This document shows positions 23,678-34,189 of a DNA stretch of 64,000 nt, in pieces. The stretch covers positions 1-64,000 of the forward strand of contig JAETRU010000009.1 in NCBI GenBank assembly GCA_021769965.1, in the 5' to 3' direction. Both the position numbers and the translations under genes were made by a program. The notes below the pieces were generated by a model. That model did no database searches, was not told the DNA's origin, and saw only the letters and a list, made by a program, of their open reading frames with translations. The DNA comes from Eubacterium sp. (lineage in GTDB: Bacteria; Bacillota; Clostridia; Peptostreptococcales; Anaerovoracaceae). Positions within the stretch are counted from its first letter, which is position 1; the number at the start of each line of letters is the position of its first letter.

Positions 23678-25827
23678 AAAAATTTAAAAAAGCAACCAGT
23701 ATTTTTCTGAGTCTGCTGATCGTACTGGCAATGATGCCGATGGCAGCATTTGCTGATGGCGAAGAAGCGACACTGGAGGGAAATGATCAGAAGATTGTAA
23801 CTCTTGCTGATGACAATGGAACCACTGGAGGTTCTACTGAAGATAGCAACAAAGATGACCAAACCGGTGATAATGGCGGTGACACAACTGTTACACTGAC
23901 ATATGATGCCAACGCTGATGGGGATGAGGTTACAGGACTTCTGAATCCGGCTTCAGAGACTAAAAAAGTCAATGAAAGCGGCTTTGCAAGCTTCACCATT
24001 AAGAACTACAAAAACATGGCGCGAGAGGGCTATAAGATTTTGGGTTGGAGTACTAAACAAAATGACACGTGGTCGGAAAACTGGCAGATTGGTAGTTTGC
24101 ATACTTTTGACAAAGATACCACGCTCTATGCTATTTGGTATAAACTACCTGATACAACGGAACCTCCAGAAATTGAAGTACCTGAAGGTGCGAAACTGCA
24201 GCATATAAGCATTCAGCCAAAGTTTTCAGAGTATGTTGAGGGAAAATACAAATCAATTTCGCCAGGTAGCGATAATATCAGTTATGAGTACAGCTATACA
24301 TATGCAGGAAAAGAGTACACTGGTGAAACAACGAATGAAATGGACGAAATATTTCCGGACTATTTCGTACAAACTGGTAATCTGGTTATGGATGTATGGG
24401 TAGATGAAACTGGAGTGAAAGATACGGTGGTTACGCTGAAAGCAAACAGCTATGGTCTTGATGGGTACACGTGGTATGCACAGGAGGCAAAACGGCAAAC
24501 GCCGCCCCATGTAAGCACATCTAAGAGTAACACAATCACAATACCTGCCAATGCAAATATGGATTATAAGATACCAGTTGGAGATTCTTTTATGGATTTT
24601 CCTGATATTCTTGTAACAAATTATTATACAAAAAATCCGGGTCCAATAGAGGTGACTGAACGTACCGTTGACATTATGGTATCCTTTGTAGATGCTAAGC
24701 ATCTTCCACTTTCAGTGAAAGATATTGATAATGATTATGCATTGACATATAGCTACAAGGATGAAAGAGGCGTAACGATTGAGAACACGCTTAAGCGCAA
24801 CGATCCTGATAATCCTGCAGAAGTTGTGCGGATTCCTCGTAGTGAGCTTGGAATCGGCGATAACGGCTTATGGGAAATCGTAGATGAGGATGAAGATGTC
24901 ATTTATGAGTATCTGAGCTGGACAATTACCGTGCCTGTACTTAATTCGGGCAGCTATTTGGATATCAAGCAGAGTAACTTTAATGTCACCAGAACAGGTC
25001 CTAATGAAAAACCTTATGTCTGGAACGGTGTTTTTGGTGTAAATGTTAAGGGAGAAGATGGCTGTAACCTTGGAGAATTATATGTTTCCAAAGATGGTAA
25101 CCCTGTTACGCCATATATCTATAATGTTTATGATGAAGAGTTCACCGTAACCTATACCGATGGTGTGGAGAACAGTGTGATTTTCCCTGACCAGGTTTCT
25201 ACTGTAGTAAAAGGTTCTGCAACACCAACCTTTAATGACGGTGAAAACCCTAGCCGTTCCGGCTATATATTCACTGGCTGGTCTCCTGCTGTTGCAGCTA
25301 CTGTAACCAGTGATGTGACCTATGTCGCTCAGTGGAAAAAAGTCGAAAATCCTGTAATTACTTACACCGTAACTTACACTGACGGTGTGGACGGCGAGGA
25401 AGTGTTTGCGGATCAGACAACTTCGAATCTGTACTATGGTGCAGCTACACCTTCCTTCAGAGGCACTCCTGCCCGTGAAGGATACACATTCACTGGCTGG
25501 TCTCCAGCTGTTGCGGAAACTGTAACCGGAGATGTGCGCTATGTCGCTCAGTGGAGTGAGAATACAAATATCGATGATCCTGATACACCGCTGGGACCTG
25601 GCCCGGACGATCCGAGCATCGATGATCCTGATGTTCCATTAGGACCTGGACCGATCATTGACGATCCAGATGTACCGCTTGCACCGGCACCAGCGGAAGA
25701 CGCAGATCCGAACCAGCCGAAGACAGGTGATGAAACACCGTTTGCACTGCTGATGGGAATGTTCCTTATTTCAGCCGGAGCACTGGGTGCGGTCTGCATC
25801 AGAAGAAAAGAGAAAACAGAAAAATAG
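23674..25827 (+). CDS. Sortase-anchored surface protein with InlB B-type repeats
   Basis: A 717-residue secreted protein. A signal peptide at 1-28 ends near AAFADG. After an acidic Gly/Thr/Asp-rich segment, an InlB-B/Flg_new-like repeat (TLYAIW end) lies at about 70-155. Two further repeats ending FTGWSPAVA...YVAQW lie at about 490-560 and 570-625. A Pro/Asp-rich stalk follows. The C-terminus has a cell-wall sorting signal QPKTGD, a hydrophobic helix and the basic tail RRKEKTEK. It lies downstream of two c-di-GMP-I-like RNAs, consistent with an adhesin switched between motile and sessile life. Confidence 0.85.
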   Translation: MKKFKKATSIFLSLLIVLAMMPMAAFADGEEATLEGNDQKIVTLADDNGTTGGSTEDSNKDDQTGDNGGDTTVTLTYDANADGDEVTGLLNPASETKKVNESGFASFTIKNYKNMAREGYKILGWSTKQNDTWSENWQIGSLHTFDKDTTLYAIWYKLPDTTEPPEIEVPEGAKLQHISIQPKFSEYVEGKYKSISPGSDNISYEYSYTYAGKEYTGETTNEMDEIFPDYFVQTGNLVMDVWVDETGVKDTVVTLKANSYGLDGYTWYAQEAKRQTPPHVSTSKSNTITIPANANMDYKIPVGDSFMDFPDILVTNYYTKNPGPIEVTERTVDIMVSFVDAKHLPLSVKDIDNDYALTYSYKDERGVTIENTLKRNDPDNPAEVVRIPRSELGIGDNGLWEIVDEDEDVIYEYLSWTITVPVLNSGSYLDIKQSNFNVTRTGPNEKPYVWNGVFGVNVKGEDGCNLGELYVSKDGNPVTPYIYNVYDEEFTVTYTDGVENSVIFPDQVSTVVKGSATPTFNDGENPSRSGYIFTGWSPAVAATVTSDVTYVAQWKKVENPVITYTVTYTDGVDGEEVFADQTTSNLYYGAATPSFRGTPAREGYTFTGWSPAVAETVTGDVRYVAQWSENTNIDDPDTPLGPGPDDPSIDDPDVPLGPGPIIDDPDVPLAPAPAEDADPNQPKTGDETPFALLMGMFLISAGALGAVCIRRKEKTEK

Positions 25828-25863
25828 ACTTATAAGATTTTGAGTTCTAATAATTTTGTCAAG

Positions 25864-25893
25864 AGAGCCGTTTCAGGATGAGACGGCTCTTTT
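25864..25893 (+). terminator. Terminator of the surface-protein gene
   Basis: AGAGCCGT (25864-25871) pairs with ACGGCTCT (25883-25890), followed by TTTT. Confidence 0.85.
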
Positions 25894-25951
25894 GCGTTCT
25901 TTGCTACTATTTACGGCCAGTCTGCGCGCCACATTTTGCGGAAAAAACCTT

Positions 25952-26164
25952 TCATACGGCGCTCGTTATTGAGAACATGCCGCATTTTTGATAAACAGCA
26001 CATTGATATGGCGTTTTTCATATTGCTGTACGGATACTTTCATCTTGAACATATCACATGATTATAAAAAACAGTAAAAACCGCAGCGAATTGATCTTTG
26101 CGCGCCGTATAGCAGTACAATCACAGGAAAATATGGCGCGCTTCAGGCAGGAAACGCCGTATGA
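25952..26164. repeat. Pair of 10-bp inverted repeats 213 bp apart in a 553-bp gap
   Basis: TCATACGGCG (25952-25961) and CGCCGTATGA (26155-26164) are perfect reverse complements bracketing an AT-rich segment with no gene. This could be a small non-autonomous mobile remnant. No target duplication is evident. Confidence 0.35.
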
Positions 26165-26274
26165 GTGCAAAAAAGCAAAAAATGTGGCAGAAACAGCAGC
26201 AACAATGGTCAGTGTCAGCTTAATTTAATGACATTGCAGCAGTGGTGAGTCATTGTGAATCGAAACGGTTTTTC

Positions 26275-26303
26275 TTGAATTTTCAGGACAGTTATCATAT
26301 ACT
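26275..26303 (+). promoter_or_regulatory. Candidate promoter of the amidohydrolase gene
   Basis: TTGAAT (26275-26280) and TATACT (26298-26303) are 17 bp apart, about 78 bp before the start codon. Apart from this, the terminator and the inverted 10-mers, I see nothing in 25828-26380. Confidence 0.45.
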
Positions 26304-26380
26304 GTTGACAGAGAAAAATTACGGATGAAACTGCAGAAAGCAAATTCTGAAAAAATACTGGAAAAAGGAGAGAAGATCTT

Positions 26381-27568
26381 ATGTTAGTACTTAAAAATGC
26401 GCGTTTGATTCCTGAATTAACGGAAGGCTATACAGAGACCACCGCGGATGTGGTCGTGGAAGGAAGCCAGATCGCGGATATCAGACCTGCCGGCAGCGTC
26501 AGCGCGGAAGCGGCTGAAGTCATCGATCTTAATGGAAAGACTCTGATGCCGGGTCTTATTGAGGGTCATCTGCATCTGGACCTTTGCGGTAAGAACACCT
26601 TTGAGGAAAATGTAGAACCTGATTCCTACCGCATCATGCGCTGTCTGAAGCTGGCGCAGGATAACCTGAAGAAAGGCTATACCACCATCCGCGACGTTGG
26701 AGACAGAAACAATATCACCATCGGACTGGCAAAGGCAGTCAACGAAGGCATGGTCACGGGACCGGATATTCTCACAAGCGGCGTCATTCTTTCGCCGACG
26801 GAAATGGGAAATGATTTCTTTGGAACTATGTATGCGGAATGTGACTCTCCGGCGGAATTTACAAAAGCGGTGCGCCGCCAGTATCAGCTGGGCGCGGACT
26901 GGATCAAAATCATGGGAACCGGCGCGGTAATGAATCCGGGCGGTGAGCCGGGTATGCCGATCATCTACGAAGAAGAACTGCAGGCGGCCTGCAGAGCTGC
27001 GGATTACGTGGGACTTCCGGTGGCAGTGCACTGTCACGGAACAGAAGCGATCAAAATGTGTATCCGCTGCGGCGTAAGGACTGTGGAGCATTCCTCAATT
27101 ATGGATGAGGAATGTATCGAGATGTATACCAAAACAGACTGGTCGTTCCCGATGCCGACCCTGTCTCCGATGGTGAACTTTCTGGAGTTTCCGGAGGACA
27201 AGCCGAAACACTATGTAGAGAAGGCAAAGCGCATGGTCGAGACTCTGCTGCAGGGAGCCAGCTGGTATAAGAAAAATCATATCAAGATCGGCTGGGCCAC
27301 CGATGCAGGCGTTTACACAGGAAGCCACGGCAACGGTATCTATGAATTCCGCATCAGAGTCAATATGGCCGGCTTTACGCCGCTGGAGACTCTGCTCCAG
27401 GCAACGAAAAACAATGCGGAGATCCTGATGATCGACGACAAAGTGGGAACCGTGAAAGTTGGAAAACGCGCGAATCTGGCCATCTTTGACGGAAATCCGG
27501 ATGAAGATATCGAAGCGCTTGAAAAAGTGCATATGGTCATCAAAGCTGGTGAGATCGTAAAACTATAA
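26381..27568 (+). CDS. Amidohydrolase family protein (imidazolonepropionase/dipeptidase-like)
   Basis: A 395-residue metal-dependent hydrolase of the amidohydrolase superfamily. The metal-binding pattern is intact: HLHLD near residue 66, Lys in DWIKIMGTG near 175, His in AVHCHG and in VEHSS, and Asp in WATDAG. A small beta-sandwich at the ends matches imidazolonepropionase- and prolidase-like members (GTVKVGKRANLAIFDGNP near the C-terminus). The substrate is unknown, though cyclic amides or X-Pro dipeptides are typical. AAAAGGAGAG precedes the ATG. It is flanked by terminators and so is probably monocistronic. Confidence 0.85.
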   Translation: MLVLKNARLIPELTEGYTETTADVVVEGSQIADIRPAGSVSAEAAEVIDLNGKTLMPGLIEGHLHLDLCGKNTFEENVEPDSYRIMRCLKLAQDNLKKGYTTIRDVGDRNNITIGLAKAVNEGMVTGPDILTSGVILSPTEMGNDFFGTMYAECDSPAEFTKAVRRQYQLGADWIKIMGTGAVMNPGGEPGMPIIYEEELQAACRAADYVGLPVAVHCHGTEAIKMCIRCGVRTVEHSSIMDEECIEMYTKTDWSFPMPTLSPMVNFLEFPEDKPKHYVEKAKRMVETLLQGASWYKKNHIKIGWATDAGVYTGSHGNGIYEFRIRVNMAGFTPLETLLQATKNNAEILMIDDKVGTVKVGKRANLAIFDGNPDEDIEALEKVHMVIKAGEIVKL

Positions 27569-27620
27569 TAACATATAATAACAGCATATAATCTGTAATA
27601 TAACAGAAAAACAAACCGAG

Positions 27621-27662
27621 CCGCGGCGCGCAGAGGATACCACACAAGCGTGCCGCGGTTTT
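27621..27662 (+). terminator. Terminator after the amidohydrolase gene
   Basis: CCGCGGC (27621-27627) pairs with GCCGCGG (27652-27658), followed by TTTT. The loop is long (24 bases). Confidence 0.6.
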
Positions 27663-27698
27663 GTAATGCAGCGTGTTCTCAGCGGGACTACATATTTT

Positions 27699-27747
27699 TC
27701 GCTGTTTCTGGAAAAGCTTTTCTATAGAAAAATGAAACAGCGGAGGT
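27699..27747 (+). promoter_or_regulatory. Hairpin abutting the gpr ribosome-binding site
   Basis: CGCTGTTTC (from about 27699) and GAAACAGCG (about 27734-27742) form a 9-bp stem. Its 3' arm runs directly into the Shine-Dalgarno GGAGGTG. The loop holds a further AAAAGCTTTTC-type palindrome. It could limit ribosome access. Confidence 0.5.
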
Positions 27748-27753
27748 GTTTTT

Positions 27754-28641
27754 TTGAAGTACAGAACAGATCTTGCGGTAGAGGGAATCGAGAACTTAGA
27801 GGAATCCGGCGTCAGGCCGGGGGAAAAGGACGGCGTAATCGTAGAGAAGGCACAGATCGATGAGGACATCCGCGTCACCTGCGTAGAGGTGGTCAGCCTG
27901 AAAGGGGAGGCGCTTATGGGTAAGCCGCGGGGCCGCTATGTGACCATCGAGGTGGACGGCATCATCGACGAAAAGGACGGCATCAAAGAACGGGCGGCTA
28001 AAGCGGTCGCGGCGGAGCTGAAAAAGATGGTGAAGCACCGCTACGGCCTGAAGGTGCTGGTGGTAGGACTTGGCAATGAAAATGTCACCCCCGACAGTCT
28101 GGGCCCTGTGACTTTAGACAAGGTCCGGATCACAAGCCATTTGTTCCGCATGTTTGAAAGAGACGGTGATGATGAAATGTCCGACGTCAGCGGCATCGCG
28201 CCGGGGGTCACCGCCACCACCGGTATGGAGACGGCGGAGCTGATACAAAAAACTGTGGAGATGATAAAACCTGACGCGGTCATTGCCATTGACGCTCTGG
28301 CGGCCCGCAATATTGCCAGAGTCAGCACCACCATTCAGCTCAGCGATACGGGCATCGCGCCGGGAGCGGGCATGGGAAATATGAGAAAGCAGCTCAATGA
28401 AGAGACACTGGGCATCAAAGTCATCGCCATAGGCGTACCTACCGTCATTGATTCCAAAACAGTAATTCTGGAGGCCCTGGAAGAACTGCGCGTTCCCGGG
28501 CCGGAGGCAGCCAGCTACTTTGACGGACGCAGCTTTGACATGGTGGTCACCTCAACAGATATCGACCTGATCACAGCGTCTTTTTCTGATATTATTGCAA
28601 ATGCTGTTAATATCGCTCTGCATCCCGGCATATACTCGTAG
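27754..28641 (+). CDS. gpr: Spore germination protease GPR
   Basis: A 295-residue aspartic-type peptidase (family A25) that degrades small acid-soluble proteins when spores germinate. Recognisable elements are the N-terminal RTDLAVEG, VVGLGNENVTPDSLGP near residue 108, GIAPGVTATTGMET and IAIDALAARN. It starts at TTG (27754), eight bases after GGAGGTG. It is shorter than the 330-370 residues seen in Bacillus. spoIIP follows 38 bp downstream, so the two may be co-expressed in the forespore. Confidence 0.94.
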   Translation: MKYRTDLAVEGIENLEESGVRPGEKDGVIVEKAQIDEDIRVTCVEVVSLKGEALMGKPRGRYVTIEVDGIIDEKDGIKERAAKAVAAELKKMVKHRYGLKVLVVGLGNENVTPDSLGPVTLDKVRITSHLFRMFERDGDDEMSDVSGIAPGVTATTGMETAELIQKTVEMIKPDAVIAIDALAARNIARVSTTIQLSDTGIAPGAGMGNMRKQLNEETLGIKVIAIGVPTVIDSKTVILEALEELRVPGPEAASYFDGRSFDMVVTSTDIDLITASFSDIIANAVNIALHPGIYS

Positions 28642-28679
28642 GGTACGCATTTGATAAAGTTTCGAAAGCCGGGGGATAT

Positions 28680-29519
28680 ATGAGTAGGAAAAATGTGATC
28701 ATGCTTTTTTTGTTGGTATTTCTTGTGACAGTGGCATTTTTGATGAAGGATGCGGCGGCCGGCGCGGTCAGCGGGGACAATCTGACCGAGATGTGTCTGG
28801 AAAGCAGCCTGCCGTGTATGGATCTGGTGGCCGACGAAGAGACCCTGCAGAAGGAGCAGGCAGAGACGGCAAAGGCCCAGGAGTCTGAAGAGGAGAAGAC
28901 CAGGACTGTGAAAAAAGCCAGCGGCAAGCCGAAGGTCCTGATCTATCACACCCATGCCACAGAGAGCTATCTGCCGACCTCGTCCGGCAATTATCACACG
29001 CTGAAAGAGCAGAACACCGTCCGCGACGCAGGCAATGTGCTGGCGGATACCCTGGAGGCTGCAGGCATTGCCGTGGTCCACGACAAGACCCTCCACGACA
29101 ATCCGTCCTACAACGACTCCTACACCAGAAGCTGCGAGACCGTCAAGGCGCTGCTTTCCAAATACCCGTCCATCGAGTGCATCATCGACCTGCACCGCGA
29201 CGCCATGGCCGGAAACGACCCGGGCCCGGTGACCAAAGTGGGCGGCAGGACCGCGGCGACCTATTCCTACGTGATCAGCAATACCACGGATACCTATACT
29301 TCCAACAAAGGGTTTCTGTCGGACCTTAACGACGCTGCCGCGAAGGACTTCGACGGCTATACAGGCAGTATTTTAGAGCGGCCTTACTGGTATAATCAGG
29401 AGCTTTCAGAGAAAGCGGTCCTCATCGAGATGGGAAATAACAGGAACAATATTGAAGAGGTGCGGGAATGCGCCAGACAGTTTGGCAAGATACTGGCGCA
29501 GGTACTGAATGAAGAGTAA
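28680..29519 (+). CDS. spoIIP: Stage II sporulation protein P (SpoIIP)
   Basis: A 279-residue protein with an N-terminal membrane anchor (about 7-23) and an extracytoplasmic SpoIIP domain. The metal-binding peptidoglycan amidase motifs are YHTHATESYLP near residue 91, IDLHRDAM near 174 and LIEMGNNRNN near 250. With SpoIID and SpoIIM it thins septal peptidoglycan during engulfment. It is paired with gpr, as in many Firmicutes. A small membrane-protein frame follows 15 bp downstream. Confidence 0.94.
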   Translation: MSRKNVIMLFLLVFLVTVAFLMKDAAAGAVSGDNLTEMCLESSLPCMDLVADEETLQKEQAETAKAQESEEEKTRTVKKASGKPKVLIYHTHATESYLPTSSGNYHTLKEQNTVRDAGNVLADTLEAAGIAVVHDKTLHDNPSYNDSYTRSCETVKALLSKYPSIECIIDLHRDAMAGNDPGPVTKVGGRTAATYSYVISNTTDTYTSNKGFLSDLNDAAAKDFDGYTGSILERPYWYNQELSEKAVLIEMGNNRNNIEEVRECARQFGKILAQVLNEE

Positions 29520-29534
29520 CAGAGGAGAATACAG

Positions 29535-29687
29535 ATGAAGACCTTTGGCAGATCCGTTTTGATCTTTCTGATCTTTCTGGTGGGGACAGCGTCTTTGATC
29601 CATGTGGACCGGCAGTGCCAGCAGATGAACGCGGGAGACGGCGGATTTATAGAGAAAATGGAAAATTTCATTGAAAATCAGGGGTGA
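29535..29687 (+). CDS. Small single-pass membrane protein
   Basis: A 50-residue frame starts at ATG 29535 after AGAGGAGAA and ends in TGA at 29687. Residues about 6-22 are a hydrophobic helix (VLIFLIFLVGTA), followed by a short charged tail. It sits 15 bp after spoIIP and 48 bp before lepA, so it is probably in the sporulation operon. I do not recognise a family. Confidence 0.6.
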   Translation: MKTFGRSVLIFLIFLVGTASLIHVDRQCQQMNAGDGGFIEKMENFIENQG

Positions 29688-29735
29688 TTGCTTTACAATA
29701 TACATTGAAGTATTGTGTGCAAAGTGAGGTAACCA

Positions 29736-31544
29736 ATGGATTATCAGAAATATATCAGGAATTTCAGCATTATCGCCCATATCGACCACGGCAAATCCAC
29801 CCTGGCCGATCGGATCATAGAAAATACAGGGCTGGTAGCCCATCGGGATATGAAGGAACAGTTTCTGGACAACATGGATCTGGAGAGGGAAAGAGGCATC
29901 ACCATCAAGCTGCAGACCACCAGACTGGTGTATAAAGCCAAGGACGGCAACGAGTACATTTTCAACCTGATCGATACGCCGGGACATGTAGACTTTACCT
30001 ATGAGGTTTCCCGAAGCCTGGCCGCCTGTGAGGGCGCGGTTTTAGTAGTGGATTCCACACAGGGTGTAGAGGCGCAGACTATGGCCAATGTATATCTGGC
30101 ATTAGATGAGGATCTGGAGATCCTGCCGTGTCTCAACAAGATCGATCTGGCAAGTTCCCGGCCGGAGGAAACAAAAGAAGAGATCGAGGAAATGATCGGC
30201 ATCGACGCTTCAGAAGCTCCGCTGGTATCCGCCAAGGAAGGCATCGGTATCGGCGACCTGCTGGAAGCTATCGTGAAAACCATTCCGGCGCCGGAGGGCG
30301 ATCCGGAAGGCAGACTGAAGGCATTGATCTTTGATTCTGTATACGACAATTATAAGGGCGTAGTGATCTATACCCGTATCTTTGACGGCCAGGTAAAAGT
30401 AGGCGATACCATCCGCCTGATGAATACGAAAAAGAAATATGAAGTTACCGAAGTAGGCGTTATGGCGCCGGGCCATGTGCCGACTAAGTTCCTGCGGGCA
30501 GGAGAAGTAGGCTATATCTGCGCGTCTATCAAACAGGTAAAGGACGCGAGAGTAGGCGATACTATCACGCTGGATAACGCTCCGACTGAGGAAGCTCTGC
30601 CGGGCTATAAAAAAGTACAGTCTATGGTCTACTGCGGTATTTATCCTGCTGAAGGGGAGAAATACGAAGGCGTTAAGGACGCTCTGGAGAAACTGCAGGT
30701 CAATGACGCGGCTTTCCTGTTTGAACCGGAGACGTCAACAGCTCTGGGCTTTGGTTTCCGGTGCGGATTTTTGGGACTGCTCCATATGGAGATCATCGTG
30801 GAGCGATTGGAGCGGGAGTTCGGACTGGCTGTCATTACCACATCGCCAAGCGTTGTGTACCGGGTGGTCATGGCTGACGGAACGGTGGAGATGATCCAGA
30901 ACCCGACCAATCTGCCAGAGCCTGCGGCTATCGATCACATTGAGGAGCCGATCGTCAAGGCGGATATCATGATCCCGAAAGAGTATGTGGGCAGCATCAT
31001 GGAGCTGTGTCAGGAACGGCGCGGCAGGATGCTCCACATGGAATATATCACAGAGACCAGAGTACAGCTTCACTATGAACTGCCTCTCAACGAAGTTATC
31101 TACGACTTCTTTGACGCTCTGAAATCCAAGACCCGAGGCTACGGCTCTCTGGATTACGAGTTCATCCGCTATGAGAAATCCCAGCTGGTGAAGCTGGACG
31201 TGCTGCTGAACAAAGATCTGGTAGACGCGTTTTCCATGATCGTTCACGAATCCAAGGCGTACAGCAGAGGACGCTTTGTCTGCGAAAAGCTGAAAGAGAT
31301 CATACCGATGCATCAGTTTGAGGTGCCGATCCAGGCGGCGGTCGGACAGAAGGTCATCGCCAGAGAAACAGTGAAAGCGTACAGAAAGGATGTTATCGCC
31401 AAATGCTACGGCGGCGATATCTCCCGAAAGAAGAAACTCCTTGAAAAACAAAAGGAAGGAAAGAAGCGTATGCGTCAGTTCGGAAAGGTGGAAGTGCCGC
31501 AGGAGGCCTTTACAGCCGTACTGAAATACGATGATAATAAGTGA
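29736..31544 (+). CDS. lepA: Elongation factor 4 (LepA), ribosome back-translocase GTPase
   Basis: A 602-residue translational GTPase of normal LepA length. G-domain motifs are [13 protein letters not shown] near residues 14-26, [14 protein letters not shown] and NKIDLAS. A LepA-specific C-terminal domain (about 500-595) has [32 protein letters not shown] precedes the ATG. Its stop overlaps the hemW start by one base (TGATG). The gpr-spoIIP-lepA-hemW order is common in Firmicutes. Confidence 0.97.
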   Translation: MDYQKYIRNFSIIAHIDHGKSTLADRIIENTGLVAHRDMKEQFLDNMDLERERGITIKLQTTRLVYKAKDGNEYIFNLIDTPGHVDFTYEVSRSLAACEGAVLVVDSTQGVEAQTMANVYLALDEDLEILPCLNKIDLASSRPEETKEEIEEMIGIDASEAPLVSAKEGIGIGDLLEAIVKTIPAPEGDPEGRLKALIFDSVYDNYKGVVIYTRIFDGQVKVGDTIRLMNTKKKYEVTEVGVMAPGHVPTKFLRAGEVGYICASIKQVKDARVGDTITLDNAPTEEALPGYKKVQSMVYCGIYPAEGEKYEGVKDALEKLQVNDAAFLFEPETSTALGFGFRCGFLGLLHMEIIVERLEREFGLAVITTSPSVVYRVVMADGTVEMIQNPTNLPEPAAIDHIEEPIVKADIMIPKEYVGSIMELCQERRGRMLHMEYITETRVQLHYELPLNEVIYDFFDALKSKTRGYGSLDYEFIRYEKSQLVKLDVLLNKDLVDAFSMIVHESKAYSRGRFVCEKLKEIIPMHQFEVPIQAAVGQKVIARETVKAYRKDVIAKCYGGDISRKKKLLEKQKEGKKRMRQFGKVEVPQEAFTAVLKYDDNK

Positions 31545-32647
31545 TGAAAAAGCTGGGTATCTATATTCACATTCCTTTCTGTGTATCAAAATGCCGCTAC
31601 TGTGGATTTTATTCTCACGGAGGCGCCGGCGAAGAAGAGAAAACGGCATATGTAGAATCGCTGCTGGATGATATTGCGGAATACGGCAGGATCTACGGCC
31701 GGGCTTATGAAGTGGATACGGTGTTTATCGGCGGCGGTACGCCGTCGATTTTGCCTGAGGGAGCTGTATCTGCCGTTATGGACAGCCTGCGCGGCGCCTT
31801 TAACATTCAGGAGGACGCGGAGATCACCATTGAGTCCAATCCGAAGACTCTGACCGGAGAGAAGCTGCTGGAATACCGCAGGTGCGGGATAAACCGGCTT
31901 TCCATCGGGCTGCAGTCCTTTGACGACCGGTGTCTGGCGGCTCTGGGACGAATACATACGGCGGCGGATTTTGTGGATAATTTCCGCCTCGCGAGGGAGT
32001 GCGGATTTGATAACATCAATATAGATCTGATGTTTGCCATCCCCGGGCATACGATGGCGGTCTGGGAGGATACTCTCCGGCGGACTGTCGCGCTGTCACC
32101 GGAGCATGTGTCTTTTTACAGCCTGCAGATCGAAGAGGGAACGCCTTTTTACGATATGTTTCTGGCAGGAGAAATAGAGCAGATCCCCGACGAGACAGAC
32201 AGAAAAATGTATCATCGGGCTATTGATATGCTGCGTCAGGGCGGCTATGAGCACTATGAGATATCTAACGCGGCAAAGCCTGGATACCGGTGCCGTCATA
32301 ATCTGAAATACTGGTCGATGGAGGAATATCTGGGGATCGGAAGCGCGGCAAGCAGCTTTGTGGACGGCGTCCGTTTCGCGGAAGCCCCTTTGATGGAGTT
32401 TCACGAGAACAGCCTTGCGGATATGGCAGGGGAGTTTGTCTTTACGGGGTTGAGAAAGACCTGCGGCATCCGCTTTGATGACTTCAAAGCCCTGACGGGG
32501 CGGGAATTCTGGGATGTGTTCGCGGGCCGCAGGGGAGAACTTGCGGAATTCTTCGCGGCGGGCCAGTTGGTGGAGACCGCGGATGGACTTGCTCTCAGCG
32601 AAGCAGGTATTGATATATCAAACGCTATTATGGCGGTATTTGTATGA
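31544..32647 (+). CDS. hemW: Radical SAM protein HemW (coproporphyrinogen oxidase-like, haem chaperone family)
   Basis: A 367-residue radical SAM protein. The cluster motif is [10 protein letters not shown] (CX3CX2C, about residues 13-22), followed by [10 protein letters not shown] and [10 protein letters not shown]. It lacks the extra N-terminal region of true HemN, which fits HemW, a haem chaperone. The ATG at 31544, overlapping the lepA stop, is preferred to the GTG at 31541. The C-terminal HemN-type domain appears complete. Confidence 0.92.
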   Translation: MKKLGIYIHIPFCVSKCRYCGFYSHGGAGEEEKTAYVESLLDDIAEYGRIYGRAYEVDTVFIGGGTPSILPEGAVSAVMDSLRGAFNIQEDAEITIESNPKTLTGEKLLEYRRCGINRLSIGLQSFDDRCLAALGRIHTAADFVDNFRLARECGFDNINIDLMFAIPGHTMAVWEDTLRRTVALSPEHVSFYSLQIEEGTPFYDMFLAGEIEQIPDETDRKMYHRAIDMLRQGGYEHYEISNAAKPGYRCRHNLKYWSMEEYLGIGSAASSFVDGVRFAEAPLMEFHENSLADMAGEFVFTGLRKTCGIRFDDFKALTGREFWDVFAGRRGELAEFFAAGQLVETADGLALSEAGIDISNAIMAVFV

Positions 32648-32670
32648 TTTCAGACAGGAAGGAGCAGGGT

Positions 32671-34164
32671 ATGGACAAGTACATTTTAGCGCTGGACCAG
32701 GGGACCACCAGTTCCCGGTCGATCATTTACGATAAAAAAGGAAATATGGTCAGCGTGGCGCAGAAGGAGTTCCGGCAGTATTATCCCAGAGCAGGATGGG
32801 TAGAGCATGACGCGAACGAGATCTGGTCTACACAGATGACGGTAGCGCACGAAGCGATGCTGAAAGCGGGATTGACTTACAGAAACATTGAGGCGGTCGG
32901 AATCACCAATCAGAGGGAAACAACGGTAGTATGGGACAGGCATACGGGAGAGCCTGTCTGTAACGCCATCGTGTGGCAGTGCAGAAGAACAGCGGAATAC
33001 GCGGATTCCCTTATAGCGCGGGGTCTGACGGAAACGATCCGGGAAAAGACCGGACTTCTGATCGACGCCTATTTCAGCGGCACCAAGCTGCGCTGGATCC
33101 TGGAAAACGTGGAAGGCGCCCGGCAGAAAGCCGAGGCAGGCGATCTGCTCTTTGGGACCATCGAGACCTGGCTGATCTGGAAGATGACAGGGGGACGGGT
33201 GCATGTTACGGATTATTCCAATGCATCCAGAACCATGATGTTCAATATTCATACGCTAAAGTGGGATGACGAGATCCTGAAGATCCTGGATATACCTAAA
33301 TGTATGCTGCCGGAGCCTGTTTTGTCCAGCCAGATCTATGGCGAAACGGAGGCTGATTTATTTGGCGGACCGGTTAAGATCGCCGGGGCGGCAGGCGATC
33401 AGCAGGCAGCTTTGTTCGGACAGACATGCTTTGCGCCGGGAGAAGCTAAGAGCACCTACGGAACAGGGTGTTTTCTGCTGCTCAACACAGGAGAAACGCC
33501 TGTATTGTCAAAAAACGGTCTGCTGACCACTATCGCGTGGGGACTGGACGGAAAAGTGCATTACGCGCTGGAGGGATCTGTGTTTGTCTGCGGAGCGGCG
33601 GTCCAGTGGCTGCGTGATGAACTGAACATTCTGGAGAACTCTGCAGATTCGGAGGCTATGGCGGCAGCTGTCGCTGATAACGGGGGCGTCTATATTGTGC
33701 CTGCGTTTGTAGGTCTGGGCGCGCCGTACTGGGATCCGTATGCCAGAGGCGCGGTATTCGGACTTACCAGAGGCTCCGGAAAGAATCATCTGGTTCGGGC
33801 CACGCTGGAGTCGATGGCTTATCAGGCAAGCGACCTGCTGGACGCTATGGCTTCAGATCTGGGTCAGAGCCTTGTTTCTCTGAAGGTAGACGGCGGCGCC
33901 TGCGCTAATAATTTTCTGATGCAGTTTCAGGCGGATATTCTGGACAGAGACGTGCTGCGCCCGCAGTGTATTGAGACGACGTCTCTGGGAGCGGCGTATC
34001 TGGCGGGGCTCGCGACGGGATACTGGAAGAATCAGGATGACATTCTCGCGAACTGGCAGATCGACAGGACCTTTACTCCGACCATGGATGCCGGCCGGCG
34101 GGAGAGCCTGCTGAGCGGCTGGCACAAAGCCGTAGATCGCTGCCGCGGCTGGGCGAAGGAATAG
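32671..34164 (+). CDS. glpK: Glycerol kinase
   Basis: A 497-residue FGGY-family kinase that phosphorylates glycerol to sn-glycerol 3-phosphate. Signatures are [15 protein letters not shown] near the N-terminus, [29 protein letters not shown], and [11 protein letters not shown] with a later [19 protein letters not shown] lies eight bases before the ATG at 32671. The frame extends upstream to 32644, but that start lacks such a site. No glpF or glpD is adjacent. Confidence 0.96.
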   Translation: MDKYILALDQGTTSSRSIIYDKKGNMVSVAQKEFRQYYPRAGWVEHDANEIWSTQMTVAHEAMLKAGLTYRNIEAVGITNQRETTVVWDRHTGEPVCNAIVWQCRRTAEYADSLIARGLTETIREKTGLLIDAYFSGTKLRWILENVEGARQKAEAGDLLFGTIETWLIWKMTGGRVHVTDYSNASRTMMFNIHTLKWDDEILKILDIPKCMLPEPVLSSQIYGETEADLFGGPVKIAGAAGDQQAALFGQTCFAPGEAKSTYGTGCFLLLNTGETPVLSKNGLLTTIAWGLDGKVHYALEGSVFVCGAAVQWLRDELNILENSADSEAMAAAVADNGGVYIVPAFVGLGAPYWDPYARGAVFGLTRGSGKNHLVRATLESMAYQASDLLDAMASDLGQSLVSLKVDGGACANNFLMQFQADILDRDVLRPQCIETTSLGAAYLAGLATGYWKNQDDILANWQIDRTFTPTMDAGRRESLLSGWHKAVDRCRGWAKE

Positions 34165-34189
34165 TATTGCAGTAACGGAGGATTTCTAT

